Shown here: positions 1 through 5,593 of the stretch, piece by piece
Numbering within the stretch: position 1 is the stretch's first letter
Layout: each line of letters starts with the position of its first letter
NCBI GenBank assembly: GCA_004562915.1
Contig: SFQZ01000189.1
Coordinates: 1-6,068 of the forward strand
Origin: a bacterium
GTDB lineage: Bacteria > Bacillota_A > Clostridia > Lachnospirales > Lachnospiraceae
Reading direction: 5' to 3'
Length of the DNA: 6,068 bases
The notes under the pieces: generated by a model
The model's database searches: none
What the model was told of the DNA's origin: nothing
Seen by the model: only the letters and a program-made list of their open reading frames with translations
Program-made: the position numbers and the translations under genes

Positions 1-1
1 C

Positions 2-100
2 ATTCCGGAATTTTTCTGGATACTGACCTTTTTTCTCCTTACCTATGGGCGCTCTGTATACGTCCATCTGCTGGCAAGAAATCATTTAACAATTAACTAA
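2..100 (+). CDS. possible 3' end of a membrane-protein gene (partial)
   Basis: An open frame enters from the left edge and ends at a TAA at 98-100, giving about 32 residues. It contains a hydrophobic, aromatic-rich stretch (FFWILTFFLLTYG) followed by a basic tail (residues SVYVHLLARNH), the look of a last membrane helix of an integral membrane protein running rightward. It would converge on the leftward phosphoesterase operon and its terminator at 154-200. The opposite strand is also open here (from an ATG near 85 toward the edge) but has no ribosome binding site, so I prefer the plus-strand reading. The fragment is too short to name a family, and it could be a chance open frame. Confidence 0.3.
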   Translation: MPEFFWILTFFLLTYGRSVYVHLLARNHLTIN

Positions 101-153
101 TTATTGATTTTCTCTTTGCATTATAACCGAAGCCTTTTCGTCTGCATAATACT

Positions 154-200
154 AAAAAAAGCATGTTGTTCATAGTTTCAAACTATGGACATCATGCTTT
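154..200 (-). terminator. intrinsic terminator of the leftward LysR-phosphoesterase operon
   Basis: Read on the minus strand, an AAGCATG arm pairs with CATGCTT, TGT with ACA, and CATAGTTT with AAACTATG, with two single mismatches and a very short loop. The stem is followed directly by a run of seven T (complement of A154-160). It lies 7 bases beyond the stop codon of the phosphoesterase gene, exactly where an intrinsic terminator is expected. On the plus strand the stem is followed only by TTT, so rightward termination would be weaker. Confidence 0.88.
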
Positions 201-207
201 CACATAT

Positions 208-852
208 TTATTCTATTGTTCGCATATGTTTTCTTGCCTTTTCCTCTATCCCGTATATATCCTTTCCGTCCTTACCACATTCATTATACCTTCCTCTTGG
301 CTCTAATGTTCTTTTTGGAAATCGCATTTTCTCTTTTCCCTGTAAATCCTTCCATACGAATCTGCCGTTTTCATATATCATGTATCCATGCCAGCTTTCT
401 TCTTTTGGAATGGATACTGAACCGGGATTCATATAAATATAATCCGGATGCTCTGTACATTTCGGCACATGGGTATGACCACAAAGCAAGATATCCCCCT
501 TATGAAGCAGTGGCAGATTCTTCTCATGGAAATGGTGTCCATGGGTTGCGTAAATCAACCTTTCACCATCCGCTATGACACAGTAATCTGCCATGATGGG
601 AAATTCCAGAACCATCTGATCCACTTCCGTATCACAGTTTCCTCTCACACAGATGATATCCTGTTTATACGCATTTAACTGTTCAATCACCTTTTTAGGT
701 TGATACTCTTTGGGCAGATCATTTCTCGGACCATGGTATAAAATGTCTCCAAGCAGTAATAACCGGTCTGCCTTCTCCCTCTTGTATGCTTCCAACAATT
801 CATTACAATAGTATTCCGAGCCGTGAATATCAGACGCTATCATCCATTTCAT
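208..852 (-). CDS. yfcE: YfcE-family metallophosphoesterase (phosphodiesterase)
   Basis: A 214-residue calcineurin-like metallophosphoesterase of the YfcE/MJ0936 type, cytosolic, with no signal peptide. The metal-binding motifs appear in canonical order: D8-x-H10 (SDIHGS), G35-D36, G71-N72 (GNCD), H104 (THGHH) and G125-H-T-H128, followed by NPGS at 142-145. YfcE homologues hydrolyse phosphodiester model substrates with a two-metal centre; the physiological substrate is generally unknown. The protein is longer than the roughly 180 residues usual for YfcE because of a charged, Lys/Arg/Glu-rich tail after about residue 175. Its ATG overlaps the stop of the upstream LysR gene (ATGA, 849-852), and a GGGGGA ribosome binding site lies inside that gene, so translation is probably coupled. 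A strong terminator follows. The family is certain; the gene symbol is by homology of type. Confidence 0.9.
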   Translation of the reverse strand: MKWMIASDIHGSEYYCNELLEAYKREKADRLLLLGDILYHGPRNDLPKEYQPKKVIEQLNAYKQDIICVRGNCDTEVDQMVLEFPIMADYCVIADGERLIYATHGHHFHEKNLPLLHKGDILLCGHTHVPKCTEHPDYIYMNPGSVSIPKEESWHGYMIYENGRFVWKDLQGKEKMRFPKRTLEPRGRYNECGKDGKDIYGIEEKARKHMRTIE

Positions 853-1763
853 AAATTCTGTCCCCCTGTTGTGTATTTCATTAGTGCCTCCAGATAGGAA
901 TTGCCCAGTCTGCTGATGATTCCTTTTCTGTGGATAATATACCCAATCCGCATGTCACTTTCATCAGCTAAGGAAACCGCAATAATTTCACTTCCATTCA
1001 GCTTCTTGTCAATTACACCACTGCATACAGTATATCCGTTTAATCCAATTAAAAGATTGAACAAGGTTGCCCTGTCTCTTACACGGATATTTTTCTTTCT
1101 CTCGGATTCGGAAAATATCTCTTCCGAAAAATAGAACGAATTATGTTCTCCCTGTTCAAAGGACAAGTATGGATATATTTCCAGTTCCTGATTCGTAATT
1201 ACCTTTTTTTCTGCAAGAGGATGACTTCTGCTGATAAAAACATGAGGTTTGGCAATAAACAACAAATGAAATTCCAAATCATATGATTTCAATATCTTAT
1301 TAATAACCGCCTGGTTAAAATCATTTAGAAACAGAATCCCGATTTCACTTCTCAGCCTTGCCACATCCTCTATAATTTCATAGGTCTGCGTTTCCCGAAG
1401 ACTGAAATCATATTCCTCCTGTCCGTATTCCTTAATCAAATCCACAAAGGCATTAACCGCGAAAGAATAATGCTGTGTTGATACACAGAACTGTTTTTTT
1501 CCACCACCATTTCTTTTATATTTGTCTTCAAGAATTGCCGCCTGTTCCAATACCTGTCTTGCATATCCCAAAAAGCCTTCCCCTTCTTTGGAAAGGCTGA
1601 TTCCCTTATTGGTTCTGTTAAAAATAACTATATTCATCTCTTTTTCTAATTCATGAATAGCATTGGTCAGACTTGGCTGAGAGATAAATAATTGGTTTGC
1701 GGCTTCTGTAATGGTTCCTGTTTCTGCCACTGTTATCACATATTTTAACTGTTGAAGTGTCAT
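849..1763 (-). CDS. LysR-family transcriptional regulator A
   Basis: A 304-residue LysR-type regulator of normal length. Residues 1-60 form the winged helix-turn-helix (LQQLKYVITVAETGTITEAA, then QPSLTNAIHELEKE, then the wing with LSKEGEGFL at about 57-65). A linker helix follows, then an effector-binding domain from about 90 to 300 containing the typical RSHPLA segment. The effector is not recognisable. The start at 1763 is supported by an AGGTGA ribosome binding site four bases upstream (1768-1773). It sits 37 bp downstream of where the neighbouring LysR gene would end if its frame were intact, and overlaps the phosphoesterase gene by 4 bp, which suggests a three-gene leftward operon. Coupling to a phosphoesterase is unusual for LysR proteins, which normally stand opposite their target. 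The family is certain; its targets are unknown. Confidence 0.92.
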   Translation of the reverse strand: MTLQQLKYVITVAETGTITEAANQLFISQPSLTNAIHELEKEMNIVIFNRTNKGISLSKEGEGFLGYARQVLEQAAILEDKYKRNGGGKKQFCVSTQHYSFAVNAFVDLIKEYGQEEYDFSLRETQTYEIIEDVARLRSEIGILFLNDFNQAVINKILKSYDLEFHLLFIAKPHVFISRSHPLAEKKVITNQELEIYPYLSFEQGEHNSFYFSEEIFSESERKKNIRVRDRATLFNLLIGLNGYTVCSGVIDKKLNGSEIIAVSLADESDMRIGYIIHRKGIISRLGNSYLEALMKYTTGGQNL

Positions 1764-1800
1764 ATTATCACCTGCTTTCTAATGATTAATCCAATATGTG

Positions 1801-1932
1801 CTATTCCTCTTTCTTCTTATCCTTTATCCGGTTCTCTAATTCAGAAGCTGCAATACTCAACGAAATACCTCTCCGTTTCAGAAGACAAATATTTCTGGCA
1901 GGGATGTCTGGTGCCATGTTGAGGATAACCAG
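1801..1932 (-). pseudogene. displaced native C-terminal coding segment of LysR regulator B
   Basis: This stretch is open in a different minus-strand frame from the gene upstream and encodes the expected LysR C-terminus: about 40 residues including PDIPARNICLLKRRG and SLSIAASELE, then a Lys/Glu-rich end before a TAG at 1801-1803. It joins seamlessly to the upstream gene if one of the two 10-bp repeat copies is removed (912 coding bases including stop). As the sequence stands it is not translated in this frame unless ribosomes slip or the duplication is lost. Confidence 0.75.
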
Positions 1933-2707
1933 GGATAACCAGATTCTCCCTGTTTTCCTTTTCCAGAAAATCCATTAGTACAAAGCAAATACCCAGATCG
2001 GATTTAATCATCGGTAAAATCTGGTCTGCTGTAGCAGCCTCCACATCTGGCGTAAAGGACATTCCCATTCTGCCGAAAACATCTGAATAAAAGCGAAAAG
2101 AAGCTGTTTGCTCCCCAAGTCCAATCAATGGATAATTATTTATCTGTTCTTCAGTAAGAGTAGTACCTGTAGAAAGAGAAAATGCTGTGCTGCAAACCGG
2201 CACTTCACGAATGCTTCTAAGCACCTGTGAACCAAGCCCAATGGGAAGGTCAAAAGGTTCTGTTACAATTGCAAAATCTGCCAGTCCTTTTTTCAACATA
2301 TCAATCGCCTGTGGTGTAGATTGGTTTAGTATCCTGATACGGATGCCTGGATAATTCTTTCGGAAAGTTTTCAAAACAGAAAGCAATACACAATGGAGTG
2401 CAATTTCGCTGGCTGCTACCGTAACCATCCCTGACTGCAGGCTTTTATCCCTAGCTATTTCTTCCTCTCCACACAGGATATGTTCAAAAGCAACGGAGAT
2501 ATGGGCATACAGTTTTTCTCCTTCCGGAGTCAGTATAATACCATGCCGCTGCCTTACAAACAATGTACACCCCAATTCCTCTTCCAGTTTTTTCATCATC
2601 CTGGTAATGTTAGGCTGGTTATTAAGAAGTGCTTTGGCAGCTCCGGTAAAACTCTTGTATTTTGCAACATAATAAAAGACTCTGTAATAGTCATAGCTGA
2701 TGTTCAT
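1841..2707 (-). CDS. LysR-family transcriptional regulator B, C-terminus frameshifted
   Basis: A LysR-type regulator read as 288 residues from the ATG at 2705-2707. I prefer this start to the in-frame ATG at 2720-2722 because a GAGGA ribosome binding site lies between the two. The helix-turn-helix is at about residues 1-60 (YYRVFYYVAKYKSFTGAAKA, NQPNITRMMKKLEEELG, LTPEGEKLY) and the effector domain follows from about 90. After residue 258 the frame is shifted by a perfect 10-bp tandem duplication (1923-1942), giving an unrelated 30-residue tail ending at 1841. Dropping one copy restores a typical LysR ending (ICLLKRRGISLSIAASELE plus a basic tail) with a stop at 1801-1803, for 298 residues. 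The gene is divergent from the kinase-MATE operon and is its likely regulator. The altered protein keeps its DNA-binding domain but lacks the last strand and helix of the effector domain. Confidence 0.87.
   Translation of the reverse strand: MNISYDYYRVFYYVAKYKSFTGAAKALLNNQPNITRMMKKLEEELGCTLFVRQRHGIILTPEGEKLYAHISVAFEHILCGEEEIARDKSLQSGMVTVAASEIALHCVLLSVLKTFRKNYPGIRIRILNQSTPQAIDMLKKGLADFAIVTEPFDLPIGLGSQVLRSIREVPVCSTAFSLSTGTTLTEEQINNYPLIGLGEQTASFRFYSDVFGRMGMSFTPDVEAATADQILPMIKSDLGICFVLMDFLEKENRENLVIPGYPQHGTRHPCQKYLSSETERYFVEYCSF
1923..1942. repeat. perfect 10-bp tandem duplication inside LysR gene B
   Basis: GGATAACCAG occurs twice head to tail (1923-1932 and 1933-1942). Ten bases is not a multiple of three, so the second copy shifts the reading frame of the leftward LysR gene. 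Each frame on either side of the junction is meaningful LysR sequence, which marks the duplication as an insertion into a formerly intact gene. Confidence 0.93.
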
Positions 2708-2743
2708 TGCAGTTCCTCGCATATCAATTTCATATATCTCAAT

Positions 2744-2772
2744 ATTATAATTAATATTTTACACATATCTTA
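2744..2772 (-). promoter_or_regulatory. candidate leftward promoter of LysR gene B
   Basis: On the minus strand a consensus TATAAT (complement of 2744-2749) lies 37 bases from the preferred ATG. The hexamer 17 bases upstream (complement of 2767-2772, TAAGAT) is a poor -35 match, as expected for a regulated or activator-dependent promoter. It interlocks with the rightward promoter at 2758-2786. The region is AT-rich, so chance -10 matches are common. Confidence 0.4.
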
Positions 2773-2786
2773 TAAGGAATTATAAT
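2758..2786 (+). promoter_or_regulatory. sigma-A-type promoter of the kinase-MATE operon
   Basis: TTTACA at 2758-2763 and TATAAT at 2781-2786 are separated by exactly 17 bases: one mismatch in the -35 and a perfect -10. Transcription would start near 2793, giving a leader of about 44 bases before the kinase ATG. It is the best promoter match I noticed in the window. Confidence 0.75.
2769..2784. promoter_or_regulatory. dyad sequences in the divergent promoter, possible LysR-binding region
   Basis: CTTATAAG (2769-2776) is a perfect palindrome, and it overlaps a second dyad, TATAA-GGAA-TTATA (2771-2784). Both lie within the spacer and -10 of the rightward promoter. LysR proteins bind interrupted dyads of the T-N11-A kind in the shared region between their own gene and the target. 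The assignment to regulator B is inference, and AT-rich DNA yields such dyads by chance. Confidence 0.3.
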
Positions 2787-2836
2787 ACTGCCGATAAGAA
2801 AAAACAATCTAATTTATACAGAAAGAGGTGGCATAT

Positions 2837-3457
2837 ATGCAGAATATCATTTGCATTGGCAGACAGTATGGGAGCGGTGGACGAGAGATTGGGGAAAAGC
2901 TATCAAGAGTGCTTGGCATTCCTTGTTACGATAAGCTTCTGATCAAAAAAGCATCATTGGAGTCTGGACTAAGCGAGGAATTTATTGAAAGGACAGAAGA
3001 GACTCCCATTAGCAGTATCCAGTTTTTGAGCGGAAATCCTTATGCTGATATAGCAGGTATTGGAAATACCTTTTATTCTGAAAGTCAGCAGGCATACAAT
3101 GCCGAGCAAAATGTAATCGAACAGATTGTAAATCAGGGTCCTTGTGTCATAATTGGGCGCTGTGCCTCATCTATCCTTCCAAAAGAAAAACGTCTTTCCA
3201 TATTCATATATGCAGACGAAGAAGATAAAACAAAACGTGTCATGGAAAGGAACCAGATTGACGAAAAAAGAGCCCGTCACAGAATCAAGCATATTAACAG
3301 AATGCGAAAGCAATTCTTTGATTTCTATTCCAATACTGAGTGGGGACAACCGGAAAGCTATGACATGATGCTATCCAGTAGCCGTTTCGGCATAGACGGA
3401 TGTGTCAGTCTGATTATCGACTGTTTAAAAGAAAAGGAGGCGTCTTTGAATGAATAA
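2837..3457 (+). CDS. cytidylate kinase-like P-loop protein
   Basis: A 206-residue cytosolic protein of the cytidylate-kinase-like family (Cytidylate_kinase2 type). The N-terminus has strand IICIG followed by a P-loop GRQYGSGGREIG (residues 8-19), in which the usual Walker-A Lys-Ser/Thr is replaced by Gly-Arg, a hallmark of this family. A GRCAS motif lies at 107-111, an Arg/Lys-rich LID-like segment at about 133-160 (RVMERNQ, KRARHRIKHINRMRKQFF), and YDMMLSSSRFG at 175-185. The substrate is unknown for the family, and true CMP kinase activity should not be assumed. I place the start at the ATG of 2837 because AGAGGTG (2824-2830) sits six bases upstream; an in-frame GTG at 2828 lies within that ribosome binding site. 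The end overlaps the MATE gene by 8 bp, indicating one operon from the promoter at 2758. Confidence 0.9.
   Translation: MQNIICIGRQYGSGGREIGEKLSRVLGIPCYDKLLIKKASLESGLSEEFIERTEETPISSIQFLSGNPYADIAGIGNTFYSESQQAYNAEQNVIEQIVNQGPCVIIGRCASSILPKEKRLSIFIYADEEDKTKRVMERNQIDEKRARHRIKHINRMRKQFFDFYSNTEWGQPESYDMMLSSSRFGIDGCVSLIIDCLKEKEASLNE
3435..3440 (+). promoter_or_regulatory. ribosome binding site of the MATE gene inside the kinase gene
   Basis: A full AGGAGG lies nine bases before the ATG at 3450 and within the last codons of the kinase gene. It fixes the MATE start and suggests efficient, possibly coupled, translation of the exporter. Confidence 0.85.
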
Positions 3458-4799
3458 AGATCTGACCGTTGGAAAACCACAAACCGTACTGTGGAAATTC
3501 TGTATGCCTTTGTTTGGAAGTATTATTTTTCAGCAGCTCTATAATATAGCTGACAGTCTGGTAGCTGGAAAGTTTATAGGAGAAAATGCTTTAGCTGCCG
3601 TTGGAAACAGTTATGAAATCACCTTGATTTTTATTGCCTTTGCCTTTGGATGCAACATGGGCTGTTCCGTTGTCGTTTCCAAGCTGTTTGGAGCCAGAAA
3701 TTATAAAGAAATGAAAACTGCCGTTTACACTGCCTGTATTTTCAGTGGTTTTGTTTGTGTACTGTTAATGCTCATCGGAATAGCAGGTTCCGGCATGCTG
3801 CTTCGGTTGATTCGAACCCCGGAAGAAGTATTTGCGGATTCAAAACTGTATCTGGATATTTACGCATGGGGATTACCATTTGTCTTTTTCTACAATATTG
3901 CTACCGGTATCTTCTCTGCACTCGGAGATTCCAAAACACCATTTTACTTTCTGGCGATATCTTCTATGTCCAATATCGCAGTAGATATCTGGTTTGTAAA
4001 GGCATTCCACATGGGGGTAGCTGGCGTAGCGTGGGCAACATTTCTCTGTCAGGGAATCAGCTGCATTCTGGCAATGATTGTAGTATTCAAGAGACTTGCC
4101 AAAATCGAAGAAAAAGAAAAAGCTCCTCTATTTGATTTACAGCTTTTAAAACAGATTGTAGTGATTGCCATTCCAAGTACTTTGCAGCAAAGCTTTATTT
4201 CCATAGGTAACATCATGATCCAGAGTATTATTAACGGTTTCGGAGCACCTGTCATGGCTGGATATTCCGCTGCCGTAAAACTAAATAATCTGGTGATTAC
4301 TTCCTTTACCACACTTGGAAACGGAATATCTAACTATACGGCTCAAAATCTTGGTGCCATGAAGCTTGAACGAATAAAACAGGGCTTTGGCGTTGGTGTC
4401 AAATTAGTATGGATGCTTAGCCTCCCACTGTTCTTGCTTTACTTCTTTAGCGGGAATATCGTATTAAAACTATTTATGGACAATCCAACTGAACTTGCCA
4501 TGCATACAGGCATCATCTATCTTAAAATCCTGTCGCCTTTCTATTTCGTGGTTTCTGCAAAGTTAGTAGCAGATGGAATTTTGAGGGGAGCCGGTATGAT
4601 GAAAAAATTTATGATAGCCACTTTTACAGATTTGATTCTGCGTGTATTGCTTGCTTTCTGTTTTTCAAGGACAGCACTCGGTGCAACTGGAATCTGGTGT
4701 GCATGGCCGGTAGGATGGTGTATTGCAACAATACTATCAATTTCATTTTACCTAAAGGGTCCTTGGATGACTCAAAAAATCAGTCCGGATACGGTTTGA
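3450..4799 (+). CDS. MATE-family efflux transporter
   Basis: A 449-residue integral membrane protein with about twelve predicted helices in two six-helix halves joined by a charged cytoplasmic linker at about 216-232 (KRLAKIEEKEKAP). Family landmarks are visible: an N-terminal CMPLFGSIIFQQLYNIADS (18-36), VGNS (51-54), ALGDSKTPF (157-165), SNIAVDIWF (174-182), and in the second half GNIMIQSIINGFG (253-265), AQNLGAMKLERIK (298-310) and ADGILRGAGMM (374-384). MATE proteins export drugs, cationic compounds or metabolites using a Na+ or H+ gradient; the substrate cannot be read from the sequence. Length is normal and no disruption is seen. It is the second gene of the kinase operon. I see no convincing terminator in the 130 bases after it. 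Confidence 0.95.
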   Translation: MNKDLTVGKPQTVLWKFCMPLFGSIIFQQLYNIADSLVAGKFIGENALAAVGNSYEITLIFIAFAFGCNMGCSVVVSKLFGARNYKEMKTAVYTACIFSGFVCVLLMLIGIAGSGMLLRLIRTPEEVFADSKLYLDIYAWGLPFVFFYNIATGIFSALGDSKTPFYFLAISSMSNIAVDIWFVKAFHMGVAGVAWATFLCQGISCILAMIVVFKRLAKIEEKEKAPLFDLQLLKQIVVIAIPSTLQQSFISIGNIMIQSIINGFGAPVMAGYSAAVKLNNLVITSFTTLGNGISNYTAQNLGAMKLERIKQGFGVGVKLVWMLSLPLFLLYFFSGNIVLKLFMDNPTELAMHTGIIYLKILSPFYFVVSAKLVADGILRGAGMMKKFMIATFTDLILRVLLAFCFSRTALGATGIWCAWPVGWCIATILSISFYLKGPWMTQKISPDTV

Positions 4800-4891
4800 T
4801 ATGCATACGTAGAAGTTGTTTCTTCCAATACTAATTGATGAATAAAAACAACCGCAACGTACAAAAGAAGAAAAAATGCCACCATAATCAT
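4772..4891 (-). CDS. possible small membrane peptide (39 residues), uncertain
   Basis: On the minus strand, from an ATG at 4889-4891 to a TGA at 4772-4774, lies a 39-codon frame with one strongly hydrophobic stretch (MVAFFLLLYVAVVFI) followed by a polar acidic tail (EETTSTYAYQ). It begins 38 bases downstream of the ATC-hydrolase-family stop and overlaps the 3' end of the convergent MATE gene. A GGAG sequence exists upstream but about 20 bases away, too far for an ordinary ribosome binding site. Nothing of the family is recognised. It could be a real single-helix peptide, a remnant, or chance. Otherwise 4800-4929 holds nothing I can assign. Confidence 0.22.
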   Translation of the reverse strand: MIMVAFFLLLYVAVVFIHQLVLEETTSTYAYQTVSGLIF

Positions 4892-4929
4892 AATTGTTGT
4901 TTTCTTCTTCTCTCCACTGGTTCATCAAT

Positions 4930-5559
4930 CTACTTCTTTTTGTATCCGCAGTCACAGTACGCACCGCCGGAGGCAAGTGTATACTCCCGAACAAATTCTG
5001 ATGTGCCGCCTGCCTCGCTCATGGAATAATCCAGCCGACACACAGCTGGAACTAAGTCAGCCAGTCCCAGTTCTCTCATCAGCGTACAGATGCCGCAGGC
5101 AGTAAAACGCGCTTCATACCCACTACCGTCCGGATATGGGAGAAACTCCATATTCCAAGAATAGGGATTCCTGTCGGCGGCTTTCAGATGTTCCGTTGCC
5201 TTCATGGAAGCGATGTCCTTGTCGGAGAATTTCTTTTTTCCGCTTTGGCGGCAAAACCATTTCATAGCAGATGTCATCATAGCACCGGCATAATACTCCG
5301 TCAAACGCTCTACATTGGGACGCTCCGGCATGCTGAGCACAAAGGCAGCCAGAAGGGCACAACTGACAATATTCATTTTGAACCGATCGCCTCTTTCAAA
5401 TTCCGGCAGCCCGGCAACGATTTGCTTATACCGCAATTTTGCTTCTACCGATATCGATTTTGCCGTGTCTGCGTCAAAACAAAGCTCCGCAATCAGATGT
5501 TTTTCAAAAGACTTTCCAAACAGCGCCCACATTCCCATGGGCATTCCCATGTATTTCAT
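4930..5559 (-). CDS. L-2-amino-thiazoline-4-carboxylate (ATC) hydrolase-family protein
   Basis: A 209-residue soluble protein resembling the ATC hydrolase family (PF14196 type), named after the Pseudomonas enzyme that opens the thiazoline ring on the way to L-cysteine. Family-like marks cluster in the C-terminal third: C155 and C158 (ACGIC), C174 with D177 (CRLD), an R-x-x-T-L segment at 191-195, and a terminal GGxxCD (198-203). The usual CDF is CDC here. Most family members in Clostridia are uncharacterised, often lie near regulators or transporters, and may not act on ATC. The start at 5559 has an AAGGAA ribosome binding site nine bases upstream (5569-5574). The gene is 34 bp downstream of the membrane-protein gene and probably co-transcribed. 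Its DNA is richer in GC than that of the other genes. I recognise the family from motif pattern, with moderate certainty. Confidence 0.68.
   Translation of the reverse strand: MKYMGMPMGMWALFGKSFEKHLIAELCFDADTAKSISVEAKLRYKQIVAGLPEFERGDRFKMNIVSCALLAAFVLSMPERPNVERLTEYYAGAMMTSAMKWFCRQSGKKKFSDKDIASMKATEHLKAADRNPYSWNMEFLPYPDGSGYEARFTACGICTLMRELGLADLVPAVCRLDYSMSEAGGTSEFVREYTLASGGAYCDCGYKKK
5530..5550. repeat. 9-bp direct repeat at the start of the ATC-hydrolase-family gene
   Basis: CATTCCCAT occurs at 5530-5538 and 5542-5550, separated by GGG, a 12-base period that encodes the repeated Met-Gly-Met near the N-terminus (MGMPMGM). Because the period is a multiple of three, gain or loss of a unit would keep the frame. 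Confidence 0.7.
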
Positions 5560-5593
5560 ATCTATATGTTCCTTATCGCTTTTTTAAATAAAA

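Noticed and set aside
1..85. Leftward gene starting near 85 with a frame open to the edge
   Set aside because: No ribosome binding site precedes either ATG, and it would start just after the operon terminator. The plus-strand reading ending at 100 looks more protein-like.
185..678. Several plus-strand open frames of 76-120 codons opposite the phosphoesterase gene
   Set aside because: They are antisense shadows of a gene with complete catalytic motifs and have no ribosome binding sites or recognisable domains.
2720..2722. Upstream ATG as start of LysR regulator B
   Set aside because: The GAGGA ribosome binding site lies between this ATG and the one at 2705-2707, and LysR proteins normally begin close to the helix-turn-helix.
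2828..2830. GTG start for the kinase-like gene
   Set aside because: This GTG is part of the AGAGGTG ribosome binding site that serves the ATG at 2837, which also gives the normal family N-terminus.
3755..4135. 126-codon frame inside the MATE gene on the same strand
   Set aside because: Out-of-frame shadow of an intact, motif-rich transporter gene.
4867..4907. Inverted repeat GAAGAAAA ... TTTTCTTC as a terminator between the convergent MATE and ATC-hydrolase-family genes
   Set aside because: The arms are all purine/pyrimidine, the loop is about 25 bases, GC content is low and no T-run follows at the right place. It looks like chance in low-complexity DNA.
4752..4994. 80-codon minus-strand frame across the end of the ATC-hydrolase-family gene
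   Set aside because: It overlaps two better-supported genes in other frames and has no family-like or membrane pattern; treated as a shadow.
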